The position numbers and the translations under genes were made by a program. Shown in pieces: positions 25,158 through 33,462 of a stretch of DNA of 47,806 nt. Below the pieces are notes generated by a model. It did not search any database. It saw only the letters and a list, made by a program, of their open reading frames with translations, and was not told the DNA's origin. How positions within the stretch are numbered: the stretch's first letter is position 1; each line of letters begins with the position of its first letter. The DNA lies in contig CAYUIQ010000034.1 of NCBI GenBank assembly GCA_964444795.1, positions 1 through 47,806 on the forward strand, given 5' to 3'. The DNA comes from JABMRP01 sp964444795. Its GTDB lineage: Bacteria > Planctomycetota > Planctomycetia > Pirellulales > Thermoguttaceae.

Positions 25158-28100
25158 ACTCCCGGGGCAGTTGATCGCTGAACCGGTTGACCGGCACGAC
25201 GTTGACCTTGCCGCCGCGTCCGACTTCGATGTCGCATACGTGCCAAACGGTGCCGGTGCCCTGGGGATCGGCTTGGATCGGCGGCACCGGATTGGCTTCG
25301 TAAACGCGGACCAGGGCTCCGGATTGAGCCATCGCCTGGCTGGTGGCCGCGGTGGGGCTGCCGGCATTCGCGGCGTCCTCGACCATGTACCGGTATGTTC
25401 CCGGCGCGGCCTGCGAAAGGGTGATCGTTTCCGGGCCTTGCCCCTTCTTGGCGTCGGTGTCGAGGGTCACATTGCCAGCCGCTTTTTGGTCGTAGCAGAT
25501 GTGCAGGGGCTTCCCACCATCGTCCGGAGGCGGTCCGAAAAGATGGCAATCGAGATCGCGAGGATAACTCCCCCAGGTGAGCACGACGCGAACCTCGCCG
25601 CGACGCAGTTTGGGGCTCATCACCGTGCGCACGGGCGTCGCATCACCGACAACCAACTGCCGCACGATCTCCTCCTCGCAGAATTCGTCGGCCGTGATGG
25701 TGGCCGTCACGGCGCCCGGCGCGAGATCCGTAAAACGAACCCGGCCGGCCGCATCGGTCAGCAACCGCTTCTCTTCGCCGGCCACGAGGACCACGACTTC
25801 GGCGTCGGCCACCGGCAGGTTGTTTACCGCGTTGACGACCTCGATGGCCAGGTCGGCACTTTGCGCGAGACGAAAATCGATCGCCTCGCCCGGGGGAACG
25901 CGCCGTTGTTGGAGTGACGACGCGAAGCCCGTCTTCGAGGCGACCACCGAGACGTCGCCCGCGGCCACGCCGGGCAATTGGTAACGGCCCTGGACGTCGG
26001 TCCGGACGCTTTGCTCGGTACCGCTGATCCGAACCACCGCATCGGCCAGCGGTCGGTTATCGGCCGCGTCGAGCACCGTGCCGCTGATCGTTACTTGGGG
26101 CATCAGGGCTACTTGAACGGTCGCGGCGCCGGCGGTCAACGGCTGGACGACCTGTCCGGCGGCATAGCCCGACGCGGCAACATCGACCGTCGCGCGTCGG
26201 GCGGGAATCGGCGCGAAGCGGAATTGCCCCTCCGTGTCGGTCTGGGCCGTTAGCTGGTCGCCTTCCAGATCGAGCCGGACACTGGCCCCGGGAATCGGCT
26301 GCCGGGTGATCGTGTCGATGGCCGTGCCGGAAAGCGTGGCCGCTCCGGTCAGCGTGATGAGCATCGGCGGCATATCGGGGAGCAACTCCTTGGGGCCCTG
26401 TACGGGCAGAAACCCGTCGGCCTCCACGCCGATCACCGCCTTGCCGGCCGGAATATTCGGGATAACGAACTGTCCCTCGCGATCGGTGCGCCCGGTATGT
26501 TGACTCCCGACGATCCGCACCGTGGCGCCGGCAATCGGCCGCGACTGGCCGCCGAGCGAGAAGACGACCTGACCGCTGAGCCCGGCTTGCGGAGTCAGAG
26601 GGAAGTCGAGCGTCGCGAGACCTTGCGAGATTTGCTTCTGCGCTTGCCGCGAACCATACCCCGCGGCGGAGACGTCGACCGTGACCGTCCCGCCCGGAAT
26701 ACCGGGAATCTGGTAACGCCCGGCGGCATCGGTCATGGCCGTGAGTTCCCTGCCGGCCACGTCGACTCCGACCCGCGCTCCGGCCACGGGGCGGCGGTCG
26801 ACGGCATTGGTCACCGTGCCGGCGAGAATTCCCCCTCCGGCCAACAGCACGCGAATGCTTGTTTCCGACTCCGAAGCTAAAGTCTGGCTCAGGTTGGTCG
26901 TAGCGAAGCCGGCGGCGGTTACCTCGATTTCGGCCTTGCCGCCGCGAATGTCCGGCAGTCGAAATTTTCCGTCGGCGTCGGTTTGAATGGTTTTGGGGAA
27001 TCCGGCGATCCGCACCATCGCGCCGCTGATGGGTTTGGGGGGACTGGCCACCGCGTTGAGTACTTCGCCCGTGAGGGTTGCGCTGCCGACCAACACGATG
27101 CGAACCGGTTCGGCGTCGCCGGTGGGCAGATCCTCGTGGAGCGATTGAGCGATACAACCGTTGGCCTCGAAATGAACCGTCACTTCGCCGGGGAGAATCC
27201 CGGAGATAGCGAACTGCCCTTTGTCGTCGGTGACCGCGTCGAGCTTGTCGTACCCGTCGACGTGAACGCTGGTCTCGGCCAGTGGGATGGTCTCGCTGCC
27301 CGCCGCGTAGAGCACCTGGCCGGTCAACGACGCGGCGCCGGTCAAAGCGAAGTTGGCGGTGGTTTTCTCGGCGGCGACCAGTTCTTTTCCCACTTGTTCA
27401 TCACGGTAACCATCGGCGATAACTTGGATTTCCGCCGACCCTTCCCGGAGCCCTTCGATGCGGAACTTGCCGTCGGCGTCGGTTTGGGCCTGCAGCTTGG
27501 TTCCCTCGACGTTGACTTGGGCGTCGGCCACCGGCTCGCCGGTCGCGAAGCTGATGACCCGACCGTCGAGAATGGCGGTCGGCCGCGTCAAGTAGTAGAC
27601 GGCCGCGCCGGTCAACAGTAGCAACAGAGCGGCAACCGCCGCGACACGCCCCCAGGGCACGCGTCCGCCGGGCAAGTTGGTGCCGCAACGCGGACACGGC
27701 TGTCGCCAGCTCGGGGCCCGCCGGGTCAAGAGGCTGCATTGACGGCTCTTGCAGATCACGTCCTGGCCGGAGATTCCTTCGCCACGCTGAAACCCCCAGC
27801 ACCAGACCAACCGCCAGTCGCCTTGTACCCCCCGATACTTAAAGAGGCAACCGCCCGGATCGATCGGTTTACCCTCGGCGGTGGTCGGGCCGAACGGGTT
27901 GGTCAGAATCTTGTGGCTGTTGCGTTCATCGCGCGATGCGGGGCGAACGCTTTGGATGCGCTCCCTCAGCGATTGAAATTCTTCTTGGAGCGGCCCGTCG
28001 AGATCGGCCGACGTGACCGGTTGGCAGTACACGTTTTCCAACCGTCCCCCAGCTTCGTCGCGGATGTGAAACGTGACCGTGTCGTCTTCCCACACCGGTT

Positions 28101-28245
28101 CACTCGCATAGCGTCCCAGCCACCGCGAAAGGTTCTTGGCATTGGCGCCAGACCGGTCCAAGGCGGCCAGGCCCGGCTGCAGCGCGATCGGCCGAAAGTC
28201 TTGCGCGCCGTCGGCCAGATCGATGCGAACGAATTGTGTCGTCAT
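25156..28245 (-). CDS. Membrane-anchored protein with eight carboxypeptidase-regulatory-like repeats
   Basis: 1029 residues from ATG 28245. Residues 1-195 are probably cytoplasmic, with a WRLVWCWGFQRGEG motif and a CPRCG zinc-like knuckle near 184. A membrane helix (VAAVAALLLLLTGAAVYYL, about 197-218) follows. Then come eight repeats of about 80 residues, each with [SA]G.V, a P..A.V.V stretch, T[DE].[EDQ]G.F/Y and a G..V.V.A.GY (for example TQTDADGKFRIEGLREGS-like units), the carboxypeptidase-D regulatory/PEGA beta-sandwich type. The C-terminus has VVLTWGSYPRDLDCHLFGP, resembling a YfaP/DUF2135-like module. It may form a long cell-envelope rod. Single gene, no known function. Confidence 0.74.
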   Translation of the reverse strand: MTTQFVRIDLADGAQDFRPIALQPGLAALDRSGANAKNLSRWLGRYASEPVWEDDTVTFHIRDEAGGRLENVYCQPVTSADLDGPLQEEFQSLRERIQSVRPASRDERNSHKILTNPFGPTTAEGKPIDPGGCLFKYRGVQGDWRLVWCWGFQRGEGISGQDVICKSRQCSLLTRRAPSWRQPCPRCGTNLPGGRVPWGRVAAVAALLLLLTGAAVYYLTRPTAILDGRVISFATGEPVADAQVNVEGTKLQAQTDADGKFRIEGLREGSAEIQVIADGYRDEQVGKELVAAEKTTANFALTGAASLTGQVLYAAGSETIPLAETSVHVDGYDKLDAVTDDKGQFAISGILPGEVTVHFEANGCIAQSLHEDLPTGDAEPVRIVLVGSATLTGEVLNAVASPPKPISGAMVRIAGFPKTIQTDADGKFRLPDIRGGKAEIEVTAAGFATTNLSQTLASESETSIRVLLAGGGILAGTVTNAVDRRPVAGARVGVDVAGRELTAMTDAAGRYQIPGIPGGTVTVDVSAAGYGSRQAQKQISQGLATLDFPLTPQAGLSGQVVFSLGGQSRPIAGATVRIVGSQHTGRTDREGQFVIPNIPAGKAVIGVEADGFLPVQGPKELLPDMPPMLITLTGAATLSGTAIDTITRQPIPGASVRLDLEGDQLTAQTDTEGQFRFAPIPARRATVDVAASGYAAGQVVQPLTAGAATVQVALMPQVTISGTVLDAADNRPLADAVVRISGTEQSVRTDVQGRYQLPGVAAGDVSVVASKTGFASSLQQRRVPPGEAIDFRLAQSADLAIEVVNAVNNLPVADAEVVVLVAGEEKRLLTDAAGRVRFTDLAPGAVTATITADEFCEEEIVRQLVVGDATPVRTVMSPKLRRGEVRVVLTWGSYPRDLDCHLFGPPPDDGGKPLHICYDQKAAGNVTLDTDAKKGQGPETITLSQAAPGTYRYMVEDAANAGSPTAATSQAMAQSGALVRVYEANPVPPIQADPQGTGTVWHVCDIEVGRGGKVNVVPVNRFSDQLPRE

Positions 28246-28374
28246 GGCTTCACCGTTCCGTGAGAATCGCTCCGATAAAACGGCCGACACGGCTCGTTTC
28301 CCGTACTATCAGCGTACACACCCGCTGCGGCGTGTCAACCTGAGGCGGGGTTGAGGGGGCCGGATTGGCTGCTT

Positions 28375-29520
28375 TCAGACCACCGTCCGCAACTCGGCAA
28401 GCAGCCGGGCGATCATGTCGTCGGTGTGCGTGGCGAAAACGGCCAGTCGCAACGCTCCTCCGGGGCTCAGTCCGGAGTACGCGGCCATGTACGCCACGAC
28501 GATCCCTCGCTGCATCAACTCCCGTTGGATCCGCTGCATGTTGCCGGCATCGCCGATGGTGAGACAGACGATGGGCACCGATGTGTCGTCGGTTTCCAGT
28601 CCCATGGCACACAGGCCGTGCTTCAGCGTCCGCACGTTCTCCCACAATCGCGTCCGCAACGAAGGATCGGCGCACACGATTCCCAAAGCCCGGGCTGTGG
28701 CCGCGGCGACCGGGATCGCCGGCGCGCTGGCACCGCCGTAGTAATCCGAGGCGGTCTTGAGCCGGTCGATAAACGACTGTGCCCCGGGAATGATCCCACC
28801 ATATCCGCCGATCGCCTTGCTCAAGGTGCCGCAGAGGAGCAGGCGTGGGCGCCCGTCGTTGGCGGAGTCGGTCTGCTCGTCGCTATTGACGCCGCACGAA
28901 AAGAGCCCGGCGTGCTCGAAGGTTCCCCGCCCGTGGTCGCCCAACACGCCGATCGCGTGGGCGTCGTCGAGCAACAAGATCGCACCGGGGTATTCGGCCG
29001 CCACGTCGTGGTAGTGGGCCGCCGGCGCGATCGAGCCTCGCGCGGCGAAAACGCCGTCGCTCATCACCAGCGGGCGCCCGCCGGGCGGGAGATCCGCGCG
29101 AAGCCGCTCGGCCAGGTCCGCCGCATCGCGATGGGCGAACCGCGTGACCGGCCGACCGCTGAGCCGCGCCGCCTCGAAGACGCAATAATGCGACAACTCG
29201 TCGACGAAGACCGCGTCAAACCGATCCGAAAAAGCCTGCGCGAGGATGCTGTTGCCAGCATAGCCGGAGGCGAAATAAAAGGCGTCGTCGTGCCCGAAGA
29301 AACGGGCCGCCTGTCGCTCGACGTCGAGTACCGGCGGCGTATTGCCGAACCCGGTCCGGCTGGTGGCGCTGCCGATGCCGAACTGCTCGGTCGCCCGACA
29401 TGCCGCCCGAATTACGTCGGCGTGCCCCTGGAGCCCCAAGTAGCCCGTGCCGACAAAGTAAAGGTAACGCTGCCCGTCGATGACCGTGTGGACGCCGGGA
29501 GGGCTCTGCATCAGAGGCAT
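28375..29520 (-). CDS. PLP-dependent alpha-oxoamine synthase family enzyme (BioF/KBL-like)
   Basis: 381 residues from ATG 29520, with AAGGAA ten bases upstream. The family joins an acyl-CoA and an amino acid with loss of CO2: AONS (biotin), KBL (threonine breakdown), SPT (sphingolipids), ALAS. Motifs: YLYFVGTGYLGLQGH, GIGSATSRTGFGNTP, the cofactor strand LLLDDAHAIGVLG, and the PLP lysine in CGTLSKAIGGYGG. HxxC in DELSHYCVFEAARLSG lies in the stacking position. The protein lacks a clear KBL or BioF diagnostic change and no bio genes are close, so substrate is undecided. It is 50 nt behind the lysine-rich mini-protein gene on the same strand. Confidence 0.85.
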   Translation of the reverse strand: MPLMQSPPGVHTVIDGQRYLYFVGTGYLGLQGHADVIRAACRATEQFGIGSATSRTGFGNTPPVLDVERQAARFFGHDDAFYFASGYAGNSILAQAFSDRFDAVFVDELSHYCVFEAARLSGRPVTRFAHRDAADLAERLRADLPPGGRPLVMSDGVFAARGSIAPAAHYHDVAAEYPGAILLLDDAHAIGVLGDHGRGTFEHAGLFSCGVNSDEQTDSANDGRPRLLLCGTLSKAIGGYGGIIPGAQSFIDRLKTASDYYGGASAPAIPVAAATARALGIVCADPSLRTRLWENVRTLKHGLCAMGLETDDTSVPIVCLTIGDAGNMQRIQRELMQRGIVVAYMAAYSGLSPGGALRLAVFATHTDDMIARLLAELRTVV

Positions 29521-29570
29521 CGGCGGTTCCTTCCTGGTTGCGATACCGATCACAGCGTTGTTTTGGGGAG

Positions 29571-29747
29571 TCACCGGTCCTTCTTGCGTTTCTTGTCCTT
29601 TTTATCTCCCTTGCCTTTATCCTTTCCTTTCTGCTTCCCTTTGCCCTTCTTACCCTTCTTCTTCTCTCCCTTTTTCTTATCTTTCTTGTCCTGCGCGCCC
29701 TGGCACGCGCGAGTACAATTTTTGTCTTTGCAGAACGAACAGGACAT
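29571..29747 (-). CDS. Lysine-rich mini-protein with N-terminal cysteine cluster
   Basis: 58 residues from ATG 29747; GAGGGG lies five bases upstream. The N-terminus MSCSFCKDKNCTRACQG has four Cys (C-x2-C-x4-C-x3-C), which could bind a metal. The rest is nearly all Lys, Gly and Asp (DKKKGEKKKGKKGKGKQKGK), giving an extreme positive charge. The coding strand is an A/G tract, so a nucleic-acid-binding protein or a purine-rich RNA are both possible. It precedes the BioF/KBL-like gene by 50 nt. No family is recognised. The ribosome site and cysteine pattern support translation, but low complexity lowers confidence. Confidence 0.5.
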   Translation of the reverse strand: MSCSFCKDKNCTRACQGAQDKKDKKKGEKKKGKKGKGKQKGKDKGKGDKKDKKRKKDR

Positions 29748-30073
29748 AGTCACCCCTCAACTCCCAGTAGTCTCTGCGCGAAGTGTCCGGTAGACCGGCT
29801 GTGGTCACGGATTGGGCCGCACGAATACCACGAACGCCAACTCTTCACGATACTCCATGATGGAGTCCCTGCGAAGGCGAGATTGTCGCCGGAACGGTCC
29901 ATTTCCACCCATGACGCCTCACTTGCACGACCCTTCGGGGGGGTGAGGGCCACGCAATGTTGGACTTTTGCCTGGTGTGGGCCCTATAATTCCCCGCCTC
30001 GCTTGACGTCCAGCCTGAGTTTCCGTGACTCCTTCGTCCTTTTGCGCCGCCAACCGGAGAAAGGTCCCTGGCT
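29748..30073. other. Divergent intergenic region upstream of the cytochrome-DUF1592 gene
   Basis: 326 bp. It holds a promoter near 29960-29990 (see below) and a 15-nt palindrome ACTCCATGATGGAGT at 29852-29866 that could be an operator. No additional gene is supported. Confidence 0.5.
29960..29990 (+). promoter_or_regulatory. Promoter for the cytochrome-DUF1592 operon
   Basis: TTGGAC (29960-29965), a 19-nt spacer and a consensus TATAAT (29985-29990), 83 nt before the ATG at 30074. The spacer is two bases longer than optimal. Confidence 0.55.
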
Positions 30074-31963
30074 ATGTTGTGGCGTTTGTTGTGTCCGTCG
30101 GCTTGTTTCTTTGGACTGCTCATTCTGGGAAGTGACCGTGAGGGAGCCGACCGGGCCATGGCCGAGGAGCCACGATCGGCCGCGGATTCGGCCGCGTTCT
30201 TCGATCGCTCCGTGCAGCCCTTTCTGAAGAAACATTGCTTCAAATGCCACAGTGGTAAGGACGCCGAGGCCGAAATCCGCCTCGAAACCTATCCAGCACC
30301 CGCGGCGGTGGCCCGCGACCGGCAGACTTGGAAGAACGTGCTTCGGGTGCTGCGCGGGCGGGAAATGCCCCCGAAATACAGCCCCCAGCCGGCACCGGCC
30401 GAGAGCGACGCCATCGTCGGTTGGATCCAGGAAACCCTGGATGAAGCCGCTCGCGCCGCCGGGCCCGATCCGGGTCGTGTGACGATGCGACGGCTCAACC
30501 GAATCGAATACACCAACACGATCCGCGATCTGCTGGGCGTGGAGTTCAACGCGGCCGGCGACTTCCCCGCCGACGACGTGGGCTACGGATTCGACAACAT
30601 CGGCGACGTGCTGGCGCTGCCGCCGATTCTCATGGAAAAATATCTGGCCGCGGCCGAAACGATCGCCGCCGAAGCCGACATCGTCGATCAACTCGACCCG
30701 GCGCCGGACACGCCTCTCGAAGCGATCAAAGATGTCCTCCGGCCATTGGCCACCCGGGCGTATCGCCGGCCGGTAACCGATGCGGAACTCGACCGCCTGA
30801 TGCAGTTGGCCTCCGCGGCCCGCGGGCAAGGCGATAGCCCTCGGGAGTGTCTTCGGTTGGCCTTGCAGGCGATTCTCGTCTCGCCACATTTTCTCTTCCG
30901 CGTGGAGTTGGATGAGGAGGAAAGCGACAAGCCACATCTCATCACTGAGCACCAGCTTGCCACGCGCATGTCCTACTTTCTCTGGAGCAGCATGCCCGAC
31001 GAAGCGTTGTTCGAGCAGGCCCGGCAGAAGACGTTGCGGCGGAACCTCGACGGGCAAATTCGACGGATGTTGGCCGACGCCAAGTCGCGGGCTCTGGTCG
31101 AGAACTTCGCCACGCAATGGTTGCAGGTGCGGAATCTCGACATGGTCGCACCCGACGCGAAGCGGTTTGCCACGTTCGACGACGCGCTTCGCCGCGCGAT
31201 GCTGGTCGAGACGGAGATGTTTTTCGCCGCCGTGATGCGCGAAGACCGCGACGTGCTGGAGTTGGTCGATGCCGACTACACGTTCGCCAACGAACCGCTC
31301 GCCCGGCACTACGGCATCGAGAACGTCCGGGGCGAGGAGTTCCGGCGAGTATCCACCGCCGGAACTCCGCGAGGAGGTGTGATTACCCAGGCCGGCGTAT
31401 TGACCGTCACCTCGAACCCCACCCGTACGTCGCCGGTGAAGCGGGGGAAATGGATCCTGGAGAACATCCTCGGCACGCCTCCGCCTCCTCCGCCGCCGGA
31501 CGTGCCCGCGCTGGAGGAGAACGAACGGGCGGTCCTCTCGGGGTCGTTGCGCCAGCGGATGGAGCAACATCGAAAGAACCCTCAATGCGCCGTTTGCCAC
31601 CGCAAAATGGACGCCATGGGGTTTGCCATGGAGAACTTCGACGCTGTGGGGGCCTGGCGAACGCGCGACGGGAAATTCGAAATCGACCCTTCCGGCGTGT
31701 TGCCCGACGGGCAAACGATCGACGGTCCGCAAGCGCTCAAGGCCATGTTGCGAACGACCGGCAAGGACGAGTTTCTCCGCTGCCTGACGGAGAAGATGCT
31801 CACGTACGCGCTGGGCCGCGGCGTGGAAGCCTACGACAAGGCGGCCGTCGATCGCATTACCCAAGCCATGTCGGAAAACGAGAATCGTTTCTCGATCCTG
31901 GTGCTGGAGATCGTTAACAGCGAGCCGTTTCAGCGGCGGCGAGGAAAAGGGGGGAGTCCATGA
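30074..31963 (+). CDS. Secreted c-type cytochrome/DUF1587-1595-1592-1588-1585 protein
   Basis: 629 residues, planctomycete-specific architecture. After an N-terminal signal (LWRLLCPSACFFGLLILGSD), a PSCyt1-like haem site C55-x2-C58-H59 (HCFKCHSG) lies at the start. DUF1587 (MRRLNRIEYTNTIRDLLGVE), DUF1595 (LATRAYRRPVTDAELDRLMQ), DUF1592 (HQLATRMSYFLWSSMPDEAL), DUF1588 (GGVITQAGVLTVTSNPTRTS) and DUF1585 (FLRCLTEKMLTYALGRGVEA) follow in that order. A second CxxCH (CAVCHRK, near residue 505) is in DUF1588. Its reaction is unknown; an oxidative role in polysaccharide or redox metabolism is assumed. It overlaps the DUF1552 gene by four bases (ATGA), the usual partner in this phylum. Confidence 0.92.
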   Translation: MLWRLLCPSACFFGLLILGSDREGADRAMAEEPRSAADSAAFFDRSVQPFLKKHCFKCHSGKDAEAEIRLETYPAPAAVARDRQTWKNVLRVLRGREMPPKYSPQPAPAESDAIVGWIQETLDEAARAAGPDPGRVTMRRLNRIEYTNTIRDLLGVEFNAAGDFPADDVGYGFDNIGDVLALPPILMEKYLAAAETIAAEADIVDQLDPAPDTPLEAIKDVLRPLATRAYRRPVTDAELDRLMQLASAARGQGDSPRECLRLALQAILVSPHFLFRVELDEEESDKPHLITEHQLATRMSYFLWSSMPDEALFEQARQKTLRRNLDGQIRRMLADAKSRALVENFATQWLQVRNLDMVAPDAKRFATFDDALRRAMLVETEMFFAAVMREDRDVLELVDADYTFANEPLARHYGIENVRGEEFRRVSTAGTPRGGVITQAGVLTVTSNPTRTSPVKRGKWILENILGTPPPPPPPDVPALEENERAVLSGSLRQRMEQHRKNPQCAVCHRKMDAMGFAMENFDAVGAWRTRDGKFEIDPSGVLPDGQTIDGPQALKAMLRTTGKDEFLRCLTEKMLTYALGRGVEAYDKAAVDRITQAMSENENRFSILVLEIVNSEPFQRRRGKGGSP

Positions 31964-33303
31964 GTCTTAACAAGGTTTCGCGGCGGACTGTTCTACGGGG
32001 ACTGGGTACCGCGATCGCCCTGCCGTGGCTGGAGACGATGAACGCAGGCCGAAGCTTCGCGGCATCGAGCCAGGCAGCGGACACGCCGCGCCGCATGGTC
32101 TTCCTCTTTGTTCCCAACGGCATGCACATGCCCGACTGGACGCCGGCCGAAGAGGGTCCGCTGGGCGACTTGCCGCCGACGTTGCAGCCGCTCTCGGCGT
32201 ACAAGTCCGATCTTCTGGTGACCGGCGGTCTGACACTGAACGGGGGACGCGCGTTGGGAGACGGCCCCGGCGACCATGCCCGATGCGTGGCTTCGTTCCT
32301 CACCGGTGCCCATCCGCACAAAACCGACGGCAAGGAGATTCGCAACGGTCCCTCGGTCGACCAGGCGGCAGCCGCGAAGATCGGCCACTTGACCCGGTTT
32401 CCCTCGTTGGAGTTGGGCTGCGAACGCAGTGCCCAGGGGGGGCGTTGCGACTCGGGTTACAGTTGCGCCTATACGTCGAACATGTCGTGGCGAACGCCCA
32501 CCTCGTTCATGGCCAAGGAGATCAACCCCCAGGCCGTGTTCGACCGGCTCTTCGGCGGTCGCGCGTCAAGCGAACCGACTCAGCGGCGCGATCGCCGTCG
32601 CAAGAGCGTTCTGGATTTTGTCCGCGAAGATGCCGACTCACTGCGACGACAACTCGGCGGGACCGATCGGCACAAGCTCGACGAATATCTGTATGCCGTG
32701 CGGCAGATCGAGCGGCGGATCGCCGAATCGGAGAAGCTTGCCGGCCGCGAGGTCGAGGCGCCCGATTTCCCGCGTCCCGCGGGCGTGCCCAAGGAGTTTG
32801 ACGAGCACGTGCGGCTGATGATGGACATGATGGTGCTGGCGATGGCCACCGACTCGACGCGGATCCTTACCTTCATGTACACCAACGCCGGCAGCAACCG
32901 CAGTTACCCCGGCATCGGTGTTCGGGCCGGTCACCATACGCTATCGCATCACGGCAACGACTCGGAGAAACAGGCCCAGATCGCCAAGATCAACCGCCAC
33001 CACGCTTCGCTGCTGGCCTACTTTCTCGGCAAGCTGAAGAACACCGCGGAAGGCGACGGGACGCTATTGGACCGCTCGATGGTCCTCTACGGCAGCGGAT
33101 TGGCCGACGGAAACCGTCACAATCACGACCAGTTACCGATCTTGCTGGCCGGGCGCGGCGGCGGCTCGATCACCTCCGGTCGATTCGTTCGCTGGCCGAA
33201 GGAGACCCCGCTAACGAATCTCTATCTGGCCATGCTCCAGCGCATGGGCGCCTCGACCGAATCGCTCGGCGACAGCACGGGCCCGCTGGAGGGGCTGAGT
33301 TGA
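31960..33303 (+). CDS. DUF1552 secreted protein, partner of the cytochrome protein
   Basis: 447 residues. The N-terminus SRRTVLRGLGTAIALPWLET resembles a twin-arginine signal (S-R-R-x-V/L-R), which would take the folded protein out by Tat; the tat genes at 1.9-2.5 kb fit. The body has the DUF1552 pattern: RMVFLFVPNGMHMPDWTP, DLLVTGGLTLN, GDHARCVASFLTGAHP, PSLELGCE, and a C-terminal half HHTLSHHGND and LLAYFLGKLKNTAEGDGTLL. The family is related to alkaline-phosphatase/sulfatase-like folds (DUF1501 kin), but activity is not known. Start ATG overlaps the previous stop, so translation is coupled. A palindromic element lies just downstream. Confidence 0.92.
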   Translation: MSLNKVSRRTVLRGLGTAIALPWLETMNAGRSFAASSQAADTPRRMVFLFVPNGMHMPDWTPAEEGPLGDLPPTLQPLSAYKSDLLVTGGLTLNGGRALGDGPGDHARCVASFLTGAHPHKTDGKEIRNGPSVDQAAAAKIGHLTRFPSLELGCERSAQGGRCDSGYSCAYTSNMSWRTPTSFMAKEINPQAVFDRLFGGRASSEPTQRRDRRRKSVLDFVREDADSLRRQLGGTDRHKLDEYLYAVRQIERRIAESEKLAGREVEAPDFPRPAGVPKEFDEHVRLMMDMMVLAMATDSTRILTFMYTNAGSNRSYPGIGVRAGHHTLSHHGNDSEKQAQIAKINRHHASLLAYFLGKLKNTAEGDGTLLDRSMVLYGSGLADGNRHNHDQLPILLAGRGGGSITSGRFVRWPKETPLTNLYLAMLQRMGASTESLGDSTGPLEGLS

Positions 33304-33336
33304 GCTTGTAGCCGGGGGAAAAATGGGACAGGTGGC

Positions 33337-33425
33337 GGGTGCCTGGGGTCGAGCGCAGCGAGCCCCCAGTTTGTTGCGATCTGGGGGCTCGTCGCTCGTT
33401 CCTCGCAACTCGACCCCAGGCACCC
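33337..33425. repeat. Palindromic intergenic element, copy A
   Basis: Outer arms of 17 bp (33337-33353 and 33409-33425, core GGTGCCTGGGGTCGAG) are perfect reverse complements. Inside, a second hairpin has arms GAGCCCCCAG/CTGGGGGCTC. Related copy B lies at 44874-44972. It is placed between the convergent DUF1552 and FadL-like genes and is preceded by a GGGACAGG motif. Confidence 0.9.
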
Positions 33426-33462
33426 TCCCCGAAAATCCCGGAAGAACCTTTTTCCTCGCGTC

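Noticed and set aside
28351..29793. Long plus-strand frame (480 codons)
   Set aside because: Antisense to the BioF/KBL-like gene, which has the PLP lysine motif; no family features in this frame.
33337..33425. Bidirectional terminator
   Set aside because: The stem is strong, but there is no T-run on either side and the core recurs in copy B inside a probable operon, so a dispersed repeat explains it better.
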